A stretch of 64,000 nucleotides of DNA from an uncultured Bacteroidales bacterium (GTDB taxonomy: Bacteria; Bacteroidota; Bacteroidia; Bacteroidales; F082). Positions 1 through 8,027 of this stretch are shown here, piece after piece (positions within the stretch are counted from its first letter, which is position 1; the number at the start of each line of letters is the position of its first letter). The notes under the pieces are model-generated. The model saw only the letters and a program-made list of their open reading frames with translations, was not told the DNA's origin and searched no databases. Where the stretch lies: contig ONKA01000003.1 in the NCBI GenBank assembly GCA_900318265.1, positions 124,001 to 188,000 on the forward strand. The letters are read 5' to 3'. The translations under genes were made by a program, and so were the position numbers.

Positions 1-276
1 TGAGCCTTTGGTGTAGCGCGAGGCTTCCACATTGAACTTGTAGTTGTAGCGGGGATAGCGCGAGCCGTCGCCGAAGTTGAAAATGTCGCAAGTCACGCCG
101 TACTGGAAGCCTAAGTCTGCATCGTAGCCCACCACGGGCAGAGGACCGAAGTTCCAGCCTTTCTTGATGATTTCGCCTTTTTCGTTATAGGTCTTTTCTT
201 TCTTGGCTTTCTTTTCTTGAGCCATGCCGCCCACGGCCAATAGCAGGGCAAGCATAATTAATATGGTCTTTTTCAT
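1..276 (-). CDS. BamA/TamA-like outer-membrane protein, N-terminal part only
   Basis: Only the first 92 codons are in the window; the gene runs off the left edge. The start ATG (complement of 274-276) opens a clear Sec signal peptide: two lysines, a hydrophobic stretch, then GGMAQ as a likely cleavage region. A short lysine-rich linker and the stretch WNFGPLPVVGYDADLGFQYG follow. That stretch resembles the N-terminus of the Bacteroidota surface-antigen (BamA/D15-like) beta-barrel proteins. The inferred place is the outer membrane. The barrel itself is not visible, so the family call rests on this short stretch. Confidence 0.6.
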   Translation of the reverse strand, partial: MKKTILIMLALLLAVGGMAQEKKAKKEKTYNEKGEIIKKGWNFGPLPVVGYDADLGFQYGVTCDIFNFGDGSRYPRYNYKFNVEASRYTKGS

Positions 277-298
277 ATTGGTTATTTTTGTTGCCGGC

Positions 299-371
299 TT
301 GTAGGGCTGTCGTACCACGGCAGCCTTTCTTGTTCGTTTTTTTCGGCTGCCACCATGTGACAGCCCTACAA
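299..371. repeat. Nested palindrome upstream of mntP
   Basis: Outer arms TTGTAGGGCTGTC (299-311) and GACAGCCCTACAA (359-371) are reverse complements. Inner arms GGCAGCC (319-325) and GGCTGCC (345-351) pair inside them. The resulting long hairpin lies between two divergent genes. It looks like a REP-type interspersed element. It does not show the conserved core of the yybP-ykoY manganese riboswitch that sometimes precedes mntP. Confidence 0.6.
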
Positions 372-415
372 ACCGCAAAAATAGGTTTTTTATCAACATT
401 AGCGAAAAATAGTGC

Positions 416-423
416 TATTTTTG
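416..423 (+). promoter_or_regulatory. Probable Bacteroidota -7 box for mntP
   Basis: TATTTTTG fits the TAnnTTTG -7 consensus and lies 20 bases before the mntP ATG. No convincing TTTG -33 box is at the usual spacing, so the support is the -7 box and its position. Confidence 0.4.
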
Positions 424-442
424 CGCCATAATCCTGACTCAA

Positions 443-1015
443 ATGAACTTCATCGAACTATTACTGATCGCCATCGGCCTCTCCATGGATGCCTTCTCGG
501 TCTCCATCTGCAAAGGCTTGACCACCAAACGGTTTTCATGGCGTATGGCTTTGGTCTGCGGCCTTTGGTTTGGCTTCTTTCAGGCTTTGATGCCCACAAT
601 TGGCTACTTCTTGGGCGCGCAGTTCCAGGAAATGATTGAAGCCTACGACCATTGGATTGCCTTTGGTTTGCTTTTTCTCATCGGTGCCAACATGATTCGG
701 GAAGCCATTTGGGGTAAGGAAGAAGAAGGCAAAGAAAACAGTGCCCTTGATTTCAAGACTATGCTGTTTTTGGCCATTGCCACCAGCATCGATGCTTTGG
801 CAGTCGGTGTTTCGTTTGCCTGTATTCAAGTGAAGCTTTGGTCATCAGTGCTCATCATTGGCCTTACCACTTTTGTTTTCTCTGTCTTGGGTGTGAAAAT
901 CGGCAATGTCTTTGGCTCGAAATACGAGAAGTCGGCTGGGATTATTGGCGGTATTATATTGATTCTCATTGGTTTGAAGATTCTTTTGGAGCATTTGGAC
1001 ATTATCAGTTTTTGA
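443..1015 (+). CDS. mntP: Manganese efflux pump MntP
   Basis: A 190-residue inner-membrane protein that exports Mn(II). It is built of two copies of the MntP half-repeat, six hydrophobic segments in all. The conserved acidic residues are visible: D16 in GLSMDAFSVS and D117 in ATSIDALAVG, equivalent to the two essential aspartates of E. coli MntP. Length matches the family. It is transcribed alone, divergent from the BamA-like gene. No obvious terminator follows; the next element is a separate promoter at 1067. Confidence 0.93.
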   Translation: MNFIELLLIAIGLSMDAFSVSICKGLTTKRFSWRMALVCGLWFGFFQALMPTIGYFLGAQFQEMIEAYDHWIAFGLLFLIGANMIREAIWGKEEEGKENSALDFKTMLFLAIATSIDALAVGVSFACIQVKLWSSVLIIGLTTFVFSVLGVKIGNVFGSKYEKSAGIIGGIILILIGLKILLEHLDIISF

Positions 1016-1066
1016 CGGAAAAGAAAAATCTGACCAATTAATTGCACACCATATCAAAATATTGTG

Positions 1067-1074
1067 TAATTTTG
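1067..1074 (+). promoter_or_regulatory. Probable promoter of the tRNA-Pro remnant / U32 gene
   Basis: TAATTTTG matches TAnnTTTG and sits 16 bases before the first base of the tRNA-Pro remnant. A TTG at 1042-1044 could serve as the -33 box with slightly long spacing. The promoter may now drive the downstream U32 gene through the broken tRNA. Confidence 0.5.
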
Positions 1075-1089
1075 CAGCGCAAAACGGTT

Positions 1090-1144
1090 CGGGATGTAGC
1101 GCAGCCCGGTAGCGCGCTTCGTTCGGGACGAAGAGGCCGCAAGT
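1090..1144 (+). pseudogene. tRNA-Pro(CGG) truncated at its T arm
   Basis: The 5' acceptor strand CGGGATG (1090-1096), the D arm with GCGC pairs, and a full anticodon arm are present: CTTCG (1117-1121), loop TTCGGGA with anticodon CGG (1124-1126), CGAAG (1129-1133). The variable loop and GCAAG of the T stem follow. Where the T loop should read TTCGAAT the sequence changes into a repeat core (GTCGAAGGGTCGAAGGGCC). No matching T-stem 3' strand, acceptor 3' strand (CATCCCG) or CCA appears downstream. This is therefore a 3'-truncated, presumably dead tRNA gene. Confidence 0.75.
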
Positions 1145-1161
1145 CGAAGGGTCGAAGGGCC
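1143..1161. repeat. REP fragment fused to tRNA-Pro
   Basis: GTCGAAGGGTCGAAGGGCC is the half-palindrome of the same family found at 26388, 26718, 35691 and 38343 (core CCTGTCGAAGGGCC). It begins exactly where the tRNA T loop stops. Confidence 0.7.
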
Positions 1162-1175
1162 GCCTTAATGGAAAA

Positions 1176-2417
1176 ATGATGAAACCCAACATCGAAATCA
1201 TGGCCCCCGTGGGCTCTTACGAAGCCCTCGCAGCCGCCATACAAGCCGGCGCCGGAAGCGTCTATTTCGGTATCGGCAAACTCAATATGCGCTCTCGCTC
1301 GGCAAAGAATTTCACTCTTGATGACTTGCACCAATTGGCTGAAACCTGCAAAGAACATGATGTAAAAAGCTATGTTACAGTCAATACCATCATCTATGAC
1401 GAAGAGATGGAAGAGATGCACCAACTGCTTAATGCCATCAAGGCCAACGGCATCTCGGCCATCATCGCCTCCGACCAAAGCGTGATCCAATATGCCCGTC
1501 AAATCGGTGTCGAGGTGCACATGTCCACCCAATGCAACATCACCAACTTGGAAGCAGTGCGCTATTATTCTCAGTTTGCCGATGTGATGGTGACTGCCCG
1601 CGAACTCAACATCGACCAGGTGCGCCATATCACCGAAGAGATTGAACACCAACAAATCCGTGGTCCTCATGGCGACTTGGTGCGCATTGAGGTGTTTTGC
1701 CATGGCGCTTTGTGTATGGCCATCTCGGGTAAGTGCAATTTGAGTCAGGACATCTACAACTCGTCCTCGAATCGGGGTGCATGTATGCAACTCTGTCGTC
1801 GTGGTTACGATGTCCGCGAACGCGAAGAAGGCTATGAATTGATGCTTGATAATGAGTACATTATGTCGCCAAAGGACCTCTGCACCTTGCCTTTCTTGGA
1901 CAGGGTGTTGGATGCCGGTGTGGAAGTGCTGAAAATCGAAGGCCGTGGCCGCTCGCCAGAGTACACCAAGCTGACAGTGTCGGTCTACAGCGAGGCGGTT
2001 AAAGCCATTCAGGAGGGTACCTTCACGCAAGAGAAGATCGATGCTTGGATGGAACGCCTGAAGAGCGTTTATAATCGTGGTTTCTGGGACGGCTATTATC
2101 TGGGTCGCAGGACCTTCGAGTGGTCGAAGCAATATGGTTCGCACGCCACGCAAAGCAAGGAGTACATCGGACTCATTACCAATTATTACAGCAAGTTGGG
2201 TGTGGCCGAAATCCGCATGGACAGCAACGATCTCAAACTCGGTGAACAAATCATGATCATCGGTCCAACGACAGGCGTTTATGAGGACACGCTCTCCGAA
2301 ATCCGCGTGGACTTGGGTAATGTCCAGCAGACAGTCAAAGGCGAGTATTGCTCCATACCCGTGAAGTCGCTGGTTAGGCGCGGCGACAAGGTTTATAAAG
2401 TAATTTCAACCTTGTAG
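1176..2417 (+). CDS. U32-family protein (TrhP/YegQ-like, tRNA hydroxylation)
   Basis: 413 residues. It carries the U32 signature EVFCHGALCMAISGKCNLS at about residues 172-190, followed by RGACMQLCRRGY with two more cysteines. Together these give the cysteine set that binds a 4Fe-4S cluster in this family. Family members once called collagenase-like peptidases are now known in E. coli (YegQ/TrhP) to hydroxylate U34 of tRNAs, so an RNA-modifying role is more likely than proteolysis. Two ATGs in tandem (1176, 1179) could start it. The upstream region is the broken tRNA-Pro, which may have altered its leader. Confidence 0.8.
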   Translation: MMKPNIEIMAPVGSYEALAAAIQAGAGSVYFGIGKLNMRSRSAKNFTLDDLHQLAETCKEHDVKSYVTVNTIIYDEEMEEMHQLLNAIKANGISAIIASDQSVIQYARQIGVEVHMSTQCNITNLEAVRYYSQFADVMVTARELNIDQVRHITEEIEHQQIRGPHGDLVRIEVFCHGALCMAISGKCNLSQDIYNSSSNRGACMQLCRRGYDVREREEGYELMLDNEYIMSPKDLCTLPFLDRVLDAGVEVLKIEGRGRSPEYTKLTVSVYSEAVKAIQEGTFTQEKIDAWMERLKSVYNRGFWDGYYLGRRTFEWSKQYGSHATQSKEYIGLITNYYSKLGVAEIRMDSNDLKLGEQIMIIGPTTGVYEDTLSEIRVDLGNVQQTVKGEYCSIPVKSLVRRGDKVYKVISTL

Positions 2418-2436
2418 GGACGCATCGAATGTGTCC
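2418..2436. repeat. Small GGACGCA palindrome after the U32 gene
   Basis: GGACGCAT and ATGTGTCC form a short hairpin with a CGA loop directly after the U32 stop. It resembles the GTAGAGACGCG palindromes at 4381 and 15908. It has no U-tract, so it is not a normal terminator. Confidence 0.35.
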
Positions 2437-2452
2437 ATAATTTGTTTCAATT

Positions 2453-3319
2453 ATGCAGAATTTCAATTTACACACACATAGTGTTTACAGTGACGGCAAA
2501 TCCCAACCCCGAGAAATCGTGGAAGAGGCCATCCGTCAAGGTTTGACCACACTTGGTTTTTCAGAACATAGCCCGCTGCCTTTCGACAACACATTCTCGG
2601 TGAAATCGGCCGACATGCCGCGTTATGTGGCTGAAATCGCCCAATTGAAAGAGGAATTCAAAGACCAAATCGACATCTACTGCGCCTTGGAGGCGGACTA
2701 CCTCACAGGTGTTTCAGAGCCTTTTGCTGTGACTAAGGAGAAGTATCATCTTGATTATCTGATTGGTGGCGTGCATTTGGTTGTGGATCCGGCCCTTCGA
2801 CAGGCTCAGGGACCTCTTGCCGATCAAATCTGGTTCATCGATGGCCCTAAGTGGGAAGTCTATGACGAAGGCCTGCAAAAGTTTTTCAATGGCGACATCC
2901 GCCGTGCCGTGCGCCGTTTCTTCGACCAGTCGAACGAGATGATTGAAAACGAGCAGTTTGACATCATCGCCCACTTCGACAAAATCAAGATGCACAACCG
3001 CGACCGCTATTTCCACGAGGACGAGCCGTGGTATCGCAAACTCGCCCTCGAAACCCTCGACCTCATCCGCGAGAAAGGCCTCGTGATGGAAATCAACACA
3101 CGCGGCATCTACAAGAAACGCTACAATGGTTTCTATCCTTCGCCTTGGCTGATGGAGGAGGCTTGCAAGATGGGCGTTCCTGCCATCATCTCCGCTGATG
3201 CGCACCATTTCAGTGAAATCACCCTTGAATTTGCTTCTGCTGAGGAAGCCCTGAAGAAAGCAGGCTACCGCAGCGTGGTGAATTTCAAGGATGGACATTT
3301 CATAGAAATAGGTCTGTGA
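2453..3319 (+). CDS. PHP-domain histidinol-phosphatase-like hydrolase
   Basis: 288 residues of the PHP metallophosphoesterase fold. Metal ligands are visible: HTH at residues 7-9, a SEHSPLP segment, IAHFDK in the middle and SADAHH near the end. This pattern is typical of HisK-type histidinol-phosphatases, which release phosphate from L-histidinol phosphate. Other PHP enzymes share the fold, so the substrate is inferred. Residues about 113-121 (PALRQAQGP) are the translation of a REP palindrome at 2791-2814. Related proteins, as I recall them, pass from the LV strand to WFIDGPK without it. The gene stays open across the insertion. Confidence 0.78.
   Translation: MQNFNLHTHSVYSDGKSQPREIVEEAIRQGLTTLGFSEHSPLPFDNTFSVKSADMPRYVAEIAQLKEEFKDQIDIYCALEADYLTGVSEPFAVTKEKYHLDYLIGGVHLVVDPALRQAQGPLADQIWFIDGPKWEVYDEGLQKFFNGDIRRAVRRFFDQSNEMIENEQFDIIAHFDKIKMHNRDRYFHEDEPWYRKLALETLDLIREKGLVMEINTRGIYKKRYNGFYPSPWLMEEACKMGVPAIISADAHHFSEITLEFASAEEALKKAGYRSVVNFKDGHFIEIGL
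2791..2814. repeat. REP palindrome inside the PHP gene
   Basis: A 24-base copy of the GGCCCTTCGAC...CAGGGACC family lies wholly inside a coding region and is read in frame as ALRQAQGP. The same element stands outside genes at 26788-26812. Confidence 0.8.
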
Positions 3320-3325
3320 CAAAAA

Positions 3326-3365
3326 GACTATGGCCGCCCTCACCTTTGTAAGAGCGGCCATGGTC
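3326..3365. terminator. Hairpin between convergent PHP and purC genes
   Basis: GACTATGGCCGC (3326-3337) pairs with GCGGCCATGGTC (3354-3365) in the gap between two convergent genes. The stem is GC-rich. Neither side has a clean U-tract, so it may act as a bidirectional terminator or be another REP-like element. Confidence 0.45.
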
Positions 3366-3389
3366 ATAGGCCATAAGCCATAGTGAAAC

Positions 3390-4334
3390 CTACAGCTTCA
3401 GGTAATTCAAAACATTGTTCTCAATACGCTTGACAAGGTCTTCCGATTCAGGAGCCTTCTCAAACTTGTGCCCCGTGACTTTCTCATAAAGCTCGATATA
3501 ACGCTCCGAAACACTATTGACATATTCGGGCGTCATCTCGGGCACTTGTTGGCCTTCCTTGCCTTGGAAGCCGTTGGCCATCAGCCATTCACGGACAAAC
3601 TCCTTCGATAGCTGTACCTGCGGCTCGCCCTTGGCAAAGCGTTCCTCATATTGGTCGGCGATGAAGTAGCGCGACGAGTCGGGCGTGTGGATCTCGTCCA
3701 TCAGCACGATTTGGTCGCCAATCTTGCCGAATTCGTACTTGGTGTCGACGAGGATCAAGCCTTGCTTGGCAGCGATTTCGGTACCGCGTTGGAAGAGCTT
3801 GCGGGTGATGTCCTCAATCTGCACATAGTCGCTCTCGCTGATGAGTCCACGGCTGATGATTTCCTCGCGTGAGATGTCTTCGTCATGGCCTTCCTCGGCC
3901 TTGGTGGTGGGGGTGATGATGGGCTCGGCGAAACGTTGGTGTTCCTTCATGCCGTCAGGGATCTGCACGCCGCAGATGGTGTGCTGACCGCTCTTGTAGG
4001 TGCGCCATGAGCTGCCGGTGAGGTAGCCACGGATGATCATCTCAATGGGGAAGGGCTTGCAGAGACGACCCACGGTGACCATCGGGTCGGGGGTGGCGAG
4101 CTTCCAGTTGGGGACGATGTCGGCAGTGGCATCGAGGAACATGGCGGCAATCTGGTTGAGCACCTGTCCTTTATAAGGGATGCCCTTGGGCAGGATGACG
4201 TCGAAAGCCGAGATGCGGTCGGTGGCGACCATCACCATATATTCGTCGTTGATGAAATAACAATCGCGGACTTTGCCGTGATACACCTTGGTCTGGCCAG
4301 GGAATTGATAATCTGTTCTGGTTAATGCGTTCAT
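3390..4334 (-). CDS. purC: Phosphoribosylaminoimidazole-succinocarboxamide synthase
   Basis: 314 residues. It joins aspartate to CAIR with ATP to give SAICAR in purine synthesis. Both SAICAR-synthetase signatures are present: [19 protein letters not shown] and LVDTKYEFG. The length is that of the longer Bacteroidota/eukaryote-like form rather than the roughly 240-residue enterobacterial form. The start codon overlaps the phoH stop by one base (TAATG), which suggests translational coupling in a phoH-purC operon. Confidence 0.95.
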   Translation of the reverse strand: MNALTRTDYQFPGQTKVYHGKVRDCYFINDEYMVMVATDRISAFDVILPKGIPYKGQVLNQIAAMFLDATADIVPNWKLATPDPMVTVGRLCKPFPIEMIIRGYLTGSSWRTYKSGQHTICGVQIPDGMKEHQRFAEPIITPTTKAEEGHDEDISREEIISRGLISESDYVQIEDITRKLFQRGTEIAAKQGLILVDTKYEFGKIGDQIVLMDEIHTPDSSRYFIADQYEERFAKGEPQVQLSKEFVREWLMANGFQGKEGQQVPEMTPEYVNSVSERYIELYEKVTGHKFEKAPESEDLVKRIENNVLNYLKL

Positions 4335-5365
4335 TATTGTTGATTGTTGATTGTTGAATCGTTTAATTGTTGTTCGGTCGGTAGAGACGCGATTAATCGC
4401 GTCTCTACTACAGGTTCGTCAATATTGTGCTTCTTATATGCATTGATGATATCCGTCACCAATTTATGTCTCACCACGTCCTTGTCGTCCAGATAGATGA
4501 ATTCAATGCCTTTCACATCCTTCAGCACCTCCATGGCTTGCGGCAGACCGGAAGGCGTCTTGGGCGGCAGGTCGATTTGGGTGATGTCGCCGGTGACGAT
4601 GAACTTGGCCGAGCGTCCCATGCGGGTGAGGAACATCTTCAGCTGGCTGCGCGTGGCATTTTGGGCCTCGTCGAGGATGACGAAGGCATGGTCCAAGGTG
4701 CGTCCGCGCATGAAGGCCAAAGGTGCAATCTCGATGGTGTGGTCTTCCATATAACTCTCTAATTTTGTAGAGGGTATCATATCACGCAAAGCGTCATAAA
4801 GCGGCTGCAGATACGGGTCGAGCTTGTCCTTCAAATCGCCGGGAAGGAAACCGAGATGTTCGTCGGCTTCGACGGCGGGACGGGTCAGGATGATTCTTCT
4901 GACTTGTTTGGCTTTTAGGGCACGAACAGCCAAAGCCACGGCAGTATATGTCTTTCCCGTTCCGGCAGGACCGATGGCAAAGATCAAATCCTTCTGTTCC
5001 GAGGCCGTCACCATGCGCTTTTGGTTGGCCGTAATCGCCTTGATGGGAACACCGCTGCGTCCGAAGACCAACACGTCGCTCTCCGACATCTTACGTTGTA
5101 ACTCACTGTCAGTACTGGCCATCATCACGTCTTCCACGGTCTGGGCGGTGAGTTTTCCGAAACGTTCTAGCTGCACCATCAAAGTCTCGTAACGGCTGGC
5201 GAAATATTCAATCTCATCGTCGTCACCGATTACCTTCACAAAGTCACCGCGAGCGATGATTTTCAACTTCGGGAACATACTTTTCACCAACTCCAGGTAC
5301 TTGTCATTGGGTCCGTGTAGTTCTTTAGGGTCAACGTTTTCTATCTGAAGAATCTGTTCTGCCAT
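4334..5365 (-). CDS. phoH: PhoH-family ATPase with a repeat-derived C-terminal tail
   Basis: 343 residues. The N-terminal region has a KH-like segment. The PhoH NTPase domain follows with Walker A GPAGTGKT at residues 132-139 and Walker [10 protein letters not shown] at about 229-237. PhoH/YbeZ-type proteins are ATP-dependent RNA-associated enzymes that often act with YbeY; the exact role here is not shown. The last 25 or so residues read through the GTAGAGACGCG palindrome at 4381-4408 (translated as [11 protein letters not shown]) and then a TTGATTG heptamer tract, so the tail appears to be non-homologous repeat-encoded sequence. Confidence 0.88.
   Translation of the reverse strand: MAEQILQIENVDPKELHGPNDKYLELVKSMFPKLKIIARGDFVKVIGDDDEIEYFASRYETLMVQLERFGKLTAQTVEDVMMASTDSELQRKMSESDVLVFGRSGVPIKAITANQKRMVTASEQKDLIFAIGPAGTGKTYTAVALAVRALKAKQVRRIILTRPAVEADEHLGFLPGDLKDKLDPYLQPLYDALRDMIPSTKLESYMEDHTIEIAPLAFMRGRTLDHAFVILDEAQNATRSQLKMFLTRMGRSAKFIVTGDITQIDLPPKTPSGLPQAMEVLKDVKGIEFIYLDDKDVVRHKLVTDIINAYKKHNIDEPVVETRLIASLPTEQQLNDSTINNQQ
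4335..4360. repeat. Heptamer tract at the phoH/purC junction
   Basis: Copies of ATTGTTG/TTGATTG in a row. They encode the extreme C-terminus of PhoH and end at the purC start. Confidence 0.5.
4381..4408. repeat. GTAGAGACGCG palindrome inside phoH
   Basis: A perfect palindrome: GTAGAGACGCGATT followed by AATCGCGTCTCTAC. A second copy with a different centre stands between prs and rplY at 15908-15935. Here it is translated in the PhoH tail. Confidence 0.8.
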
Positions 5366-5508
5366 ATTCTGTTCTTTTGACGCGGGACTTTTGGATGCGG
5401 GATTGTTGTCCCGTAGTCACGTGTTTCGCCGCCTCTAGTCCTTTTTTTGGTCGCAAAGATAGTGATATTTTTTTTCTAAAACCTATGGTAAGTTTCACAT
5501 AAATGATA

Positions 5509-5516
5509 TACCTTTG
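5509..5516 (+). promoter_or_regulatory. Probable -7 box of the SAM hydrolase gene
   Basis: TACCTTTG matches TAnnTTTG and is followed by about 50 bases of leader before the chosen ATG at 5569. No clear -33 box is seen. Its position also argues against the longer reading frame that opens at 5503, whose start lies upstream of this box. Confidence 0.45.
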
Positions 5517-5568
5517 CAAAATCTCTATACCACTTATAGCAAACGACAGTTCGATACGCTCACTGACC

Positions 5569-6384
5569 ATGGCAATTATCACATTAACAAGCGATTGGGG
5601 CACAAAGGATTACTATGTGGCTGCGGTAAAAGGCACCATCTTGTCGATGCTTCCTGACGCGACCATCGTTGATGTCACCCACGAAATCGAACCGTTTAAT
5701 GTTTCGCAAGCAGGGTTTACGCTGAAGAATTGCTATCGTTGTTTTCCTCCCGGAACAATTCACATTATTGGTGTCGACACGATCGAATCGATGGAGTGTC
5801 CGCACGTGGTGGTTAAAGCTGAGGGACAGTATTTCATTTCCACGGATAACGGCATCTTCAGCCATATTCTTGATGGCAAATTCGATGAGGCGGTTTGTAT
5901 CGACGTGATGCAGGATTCTGACTTCTTCACTTTTGCCACGCGCGACCGTTTTGCCAAGGTGGCCGTGATGCTGGCCAAGGGTGAACCGCTCTCCAGTATC
6001 GGTGAGCCACGCCTGAAGTTGAACCCGGGCGGTGCCTTCTGCGCTGTGGCCCGCGACAACACCATCGAAGGCGTGGTGATGCACATCGACTCATACGACA
6101 ACTTGATTACCAACATCTCGAAAGAACTGTTTGAACAGGAGCGTCGTGGTCGTGACTTCATTATCCAGGTAAAAGGCGACCTCTACACTGTCGACGAGAT
6201 TTCCGACAGCTATCTCGATGTCGACGTGGTGGATCTCGTGGCCATTTTTGGCACGCATGGTTATCTTGAATTGGCCTTGAACAAAGCCAAACTGGCTTCA
6301 CTTTGCGGTATTGAGCCATCTTCGACCATCAAAGTGGTTTTCTATGATGGAGACAAGCCTTTTTCCTCAACTTCTTTGTTCTGA
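5569..6384 (+). CDS. SAM hydroxide adenosyltransferase (DUF62 family)
   Basis: 271 residues from the ATG at 5569, chosen because MAIITLTSDWG is the usual family start; an upstream ATG at 5503 would precede the promoter. The protein splits S-adenosylmethionine with hydroxide into adenosine and methionine, and is related to fluorinases and chlorinases. Visible features are the TSDWG...DYYVAAVKG start, a VTHEIEPF segment, and the C-terminal domain with GAFCAVARDN and HIDSYDNLITN. The physiological reason for the reaction is unknown. Its last 18 bases overlap the convergent PAP2 gene. Confidence 0.85.
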   Translation: MAIITLTSDWGTKDYYVAAVKGTILSMLPDATIVDVTHEIEPFNVSQAGFTLKNCYRCFPPGTIHIIGVDTIESMECPHVVVKAEGQYFISTDNGIFSHILDGKFDEAVCIDVMQDSDFFTFATRDRFAKVAVMLAKGEPLSSIGEPRLKLNPGGAFCAVARDNTIEGVVMHIDSYDNLITNISKELFEQERRGRDFIIQVKGDLYTVDEISDSYLDVDVVDLVAIFGTHGYLELALNKAKLASLCGIEPSSTIKVVFYDGDKPFSSTSLF

Positions 6385-6951
6385 TTTCCAGACCTTTCTG
6401 ACTACAACAAGCTGAAACACTTTCCATAGGATCAGCCCAACCAGTACACCTATAAGGGCACCGCAGAGGATGTCGCCAGGGTAGTGGTAGCCGATGTAGA
6501 TGCGGCTATAGCTCGAAACAAAGGCCCATACAAACAGTACGATAGCCGTCCAAGGACGGAATCGTTTCAAGACGGGAGTGAGGAAGACGGCCAGACCAAA
6601 GGTGTTGGCAGCATGGGAGGAGACGAAACCATATTGCCCGCCCGCCATGCCTTTGGGAAGGTGGATCAAATCTTGGAAATCAGGGTTGAAACAGGGTCTC
6701 AGTCGTTGAAAAACGGGTTTGCAGACATGTGAAGCCAACTGGTCGGTGCAGAGCACCACCAAGGCGACAGCTAGAAAGACCCACCAGCAACGCTTACCGT
6801 ATTGCTTAATCGTCCAATATATTAATAATAGGTATAGCGGAAACCAAGCCCACATGTCGGTGATGAGTGTCATGACCTTGTCCAACCAACTGGAATGCAA
6901 ACCGTTGAGGAAAAGGAAAAGGTCGGAGTCGATGTGGGAGAGGGCTTCCAT
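6367..6951 (-). CDS. PAP2-family membrane phosphatase
   Basis: 194 residues with five or six hydrophobic segments. The three acid-phosphatase motifs are present: KPVFQRLRP (K-x6-RP), a SSHAA segment in place of PSGH, and SRIYIGYHYPGD (SR-x5-H-x3-D). Enzymes of this type act on lipid pyrophosphates such as undecaprenyl pyrophosphate or on phosphatidic acid. The substrate here is not known. It lies 11 bases after obgE on the same strand and probably shares its transcript. Confidence 0.85.
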   Translation of the reverse strand: MEALSHIDSDLFLFLNGLHSSWLDKVMTLITDMWAWFPLYLLLIYWTIKQYGKRCWWVFLAVALVVLCTDQLASHVCKPVFQRLRPCFNPDFQDLIHLPKGMAGGQYGFVSSHAANTFGLAVFLTPVLKRFRPWTAIVLFVWAFVSSYSRIYIGYHYPGDILCGALIGVLVGLILWKVFQLVVVRKVWKSEQRS

Positions 6952-6962
6952 AAGTGAAATGC

Positions 6963-7973
6963 TTACCAGTCTTCTTCCTCGTCATTTTTGTTCAGCGTCA
7001 GCCAGATCAAGTCCTTCAGCTCGTCGATGCCTTGTTGGGCCACGGAACTGATGAACACGTGCGGCACTTTCTTGGGTAGGTGTTTCTTGATGTCCTTGAT
7101 GGTGTCGTCGTCAACGAGGTCGCACTTGGTGATGGCCAGGATGCGGTCCTTGTCCATCAGTTCGGGATTGTATTTCTTCAACTCATTGAGCAGGATGTCG
7201 TATTCCGCTTTGACGTTTTCGGTGTTGGCAGGTACCATGAACAACAGGGTGGAGTTTCTCTCGATATGGCGCAGGAATCGGATGCCCAAGCCTTTGCCTT
7301 CGGCGGCACCTTCGATGATGCCTGGGATGTCGGCCATGACAAAGCTCTTGTGGCCACGATAGCTGACAATGCCGAGGTTAGGCACCAAGGTGGTGAAGGG
7401 GTAGTCGGCAATCTCAGGTTTGGCTGCCGAGACGACCGATAGTAAAGTGGACTTGCCTGCGTTGGGGAAGCCGACGAGACCGACATCAGCCAGCAATTTA
7501 AGCTCCAGTGTAATCCATTCCTCTTGGTTGGGTTCACCGGGTTGGGCAAATTTTGGGGCTTGCAGCGTGGCTGTCTTGAAGAAGGCATTGCCTTTGCCGC
7601 CGCGACCACCTTTCAGCAAGATGACTTCCTGCTTGTCTTCGGTGATTTCGCCCATCAAGGTATGGTCTTCCGAACGGTAGGCCACCGTGCCCAAAGGCAC
7701 ATCGATGTAGATGTCGTCGCCAGCGGCACCTGTGAGTTGGTTTTTGCCGCCTGGAACACCGTCGCCTGCGAAGATGTGCTTGGTGTAACGCAAGTGGAGC
7801 AATGTCCAAAGCTGGGCGTTGCCGCGCAGGATGACGTTGCCACCACGACCGCCGTCGCCTCCGTCGGGACCGCCCTTAGGGATGTATTTCTCCCTGCGGA
7901 AGTGCAGCGAACCCGAACCTCCTTTGCCCGATCGGCAGAATATCTTGACGTAATCAACGAAGTTTGATGTCAT
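6963..7973 (-). CDS. obgE: GTPase ObgE/CgtA
   Basis: 336 residues. An N-terminal glycine-rich Obg fold (GGXGG-type repeats through about residue 158) is followed by a G domain: G1 GFPNAGKST at 168-176, DIPG, TKCD and SSV. It binds the large ribosomal subunit and links ribosome maturation with the stringent response. It lacks the C-terminal OCT domain of Firmicute Obg, as other Bacteroidota proteins do. Confidence 0.95.
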   Translation of the reverse strand: MTSNFVDYVKIFCRSGKGGSGSLHFRREKYIPKGGPDGGDGGRGGNVILRGNAQLWTLLHLRYTKHIFAGDGVPGGKNQLTGAAGDDIYIDVPLGTVAYRSEDHTLMGEITEDKQEVILLKGGRGGKGNAFFKTATLQAPKFAQPGEPNQEEWITLELKLLADVGLVGFPNAGKSTLLSVVSAAKPEIADYPFTTLVPNLGIVSYRGHKSFVMADIPGIIEGAAEGKGLGIRFLRHIERNSTLLFMVPANTENVKAEYDILLNELKKYNPELMDKDRILAITKCDLVDDDTIKDIKKHLPKKVPHVFISSVAQQGIDELKDLIWLTLNKNDEEEDW

Positions 7974-8027
7974 AGTTTAATTGTTTTTTATGAAATGCCA
8001 TTCCACATTCATCATTCCGCATTCCCC

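Noticed and set aside
277..442. yybP-ykoY manganese riboswitch before mntP
   Set aside because: The gap is filled by a nested REP-like palindrome; the conserved riboswitch core was not found.
1038..2249. A 403-codon open frame on the minus strand opposite the U32 gene
   Set aside because: The plus-strand frame has clear U32 motifs; the antisense translation shows only low-complexity His/Val/Leu runs. The same holds for long antisense frames opposite glmS, prs, DUF4954, rfbB and the AsmA-like gene.
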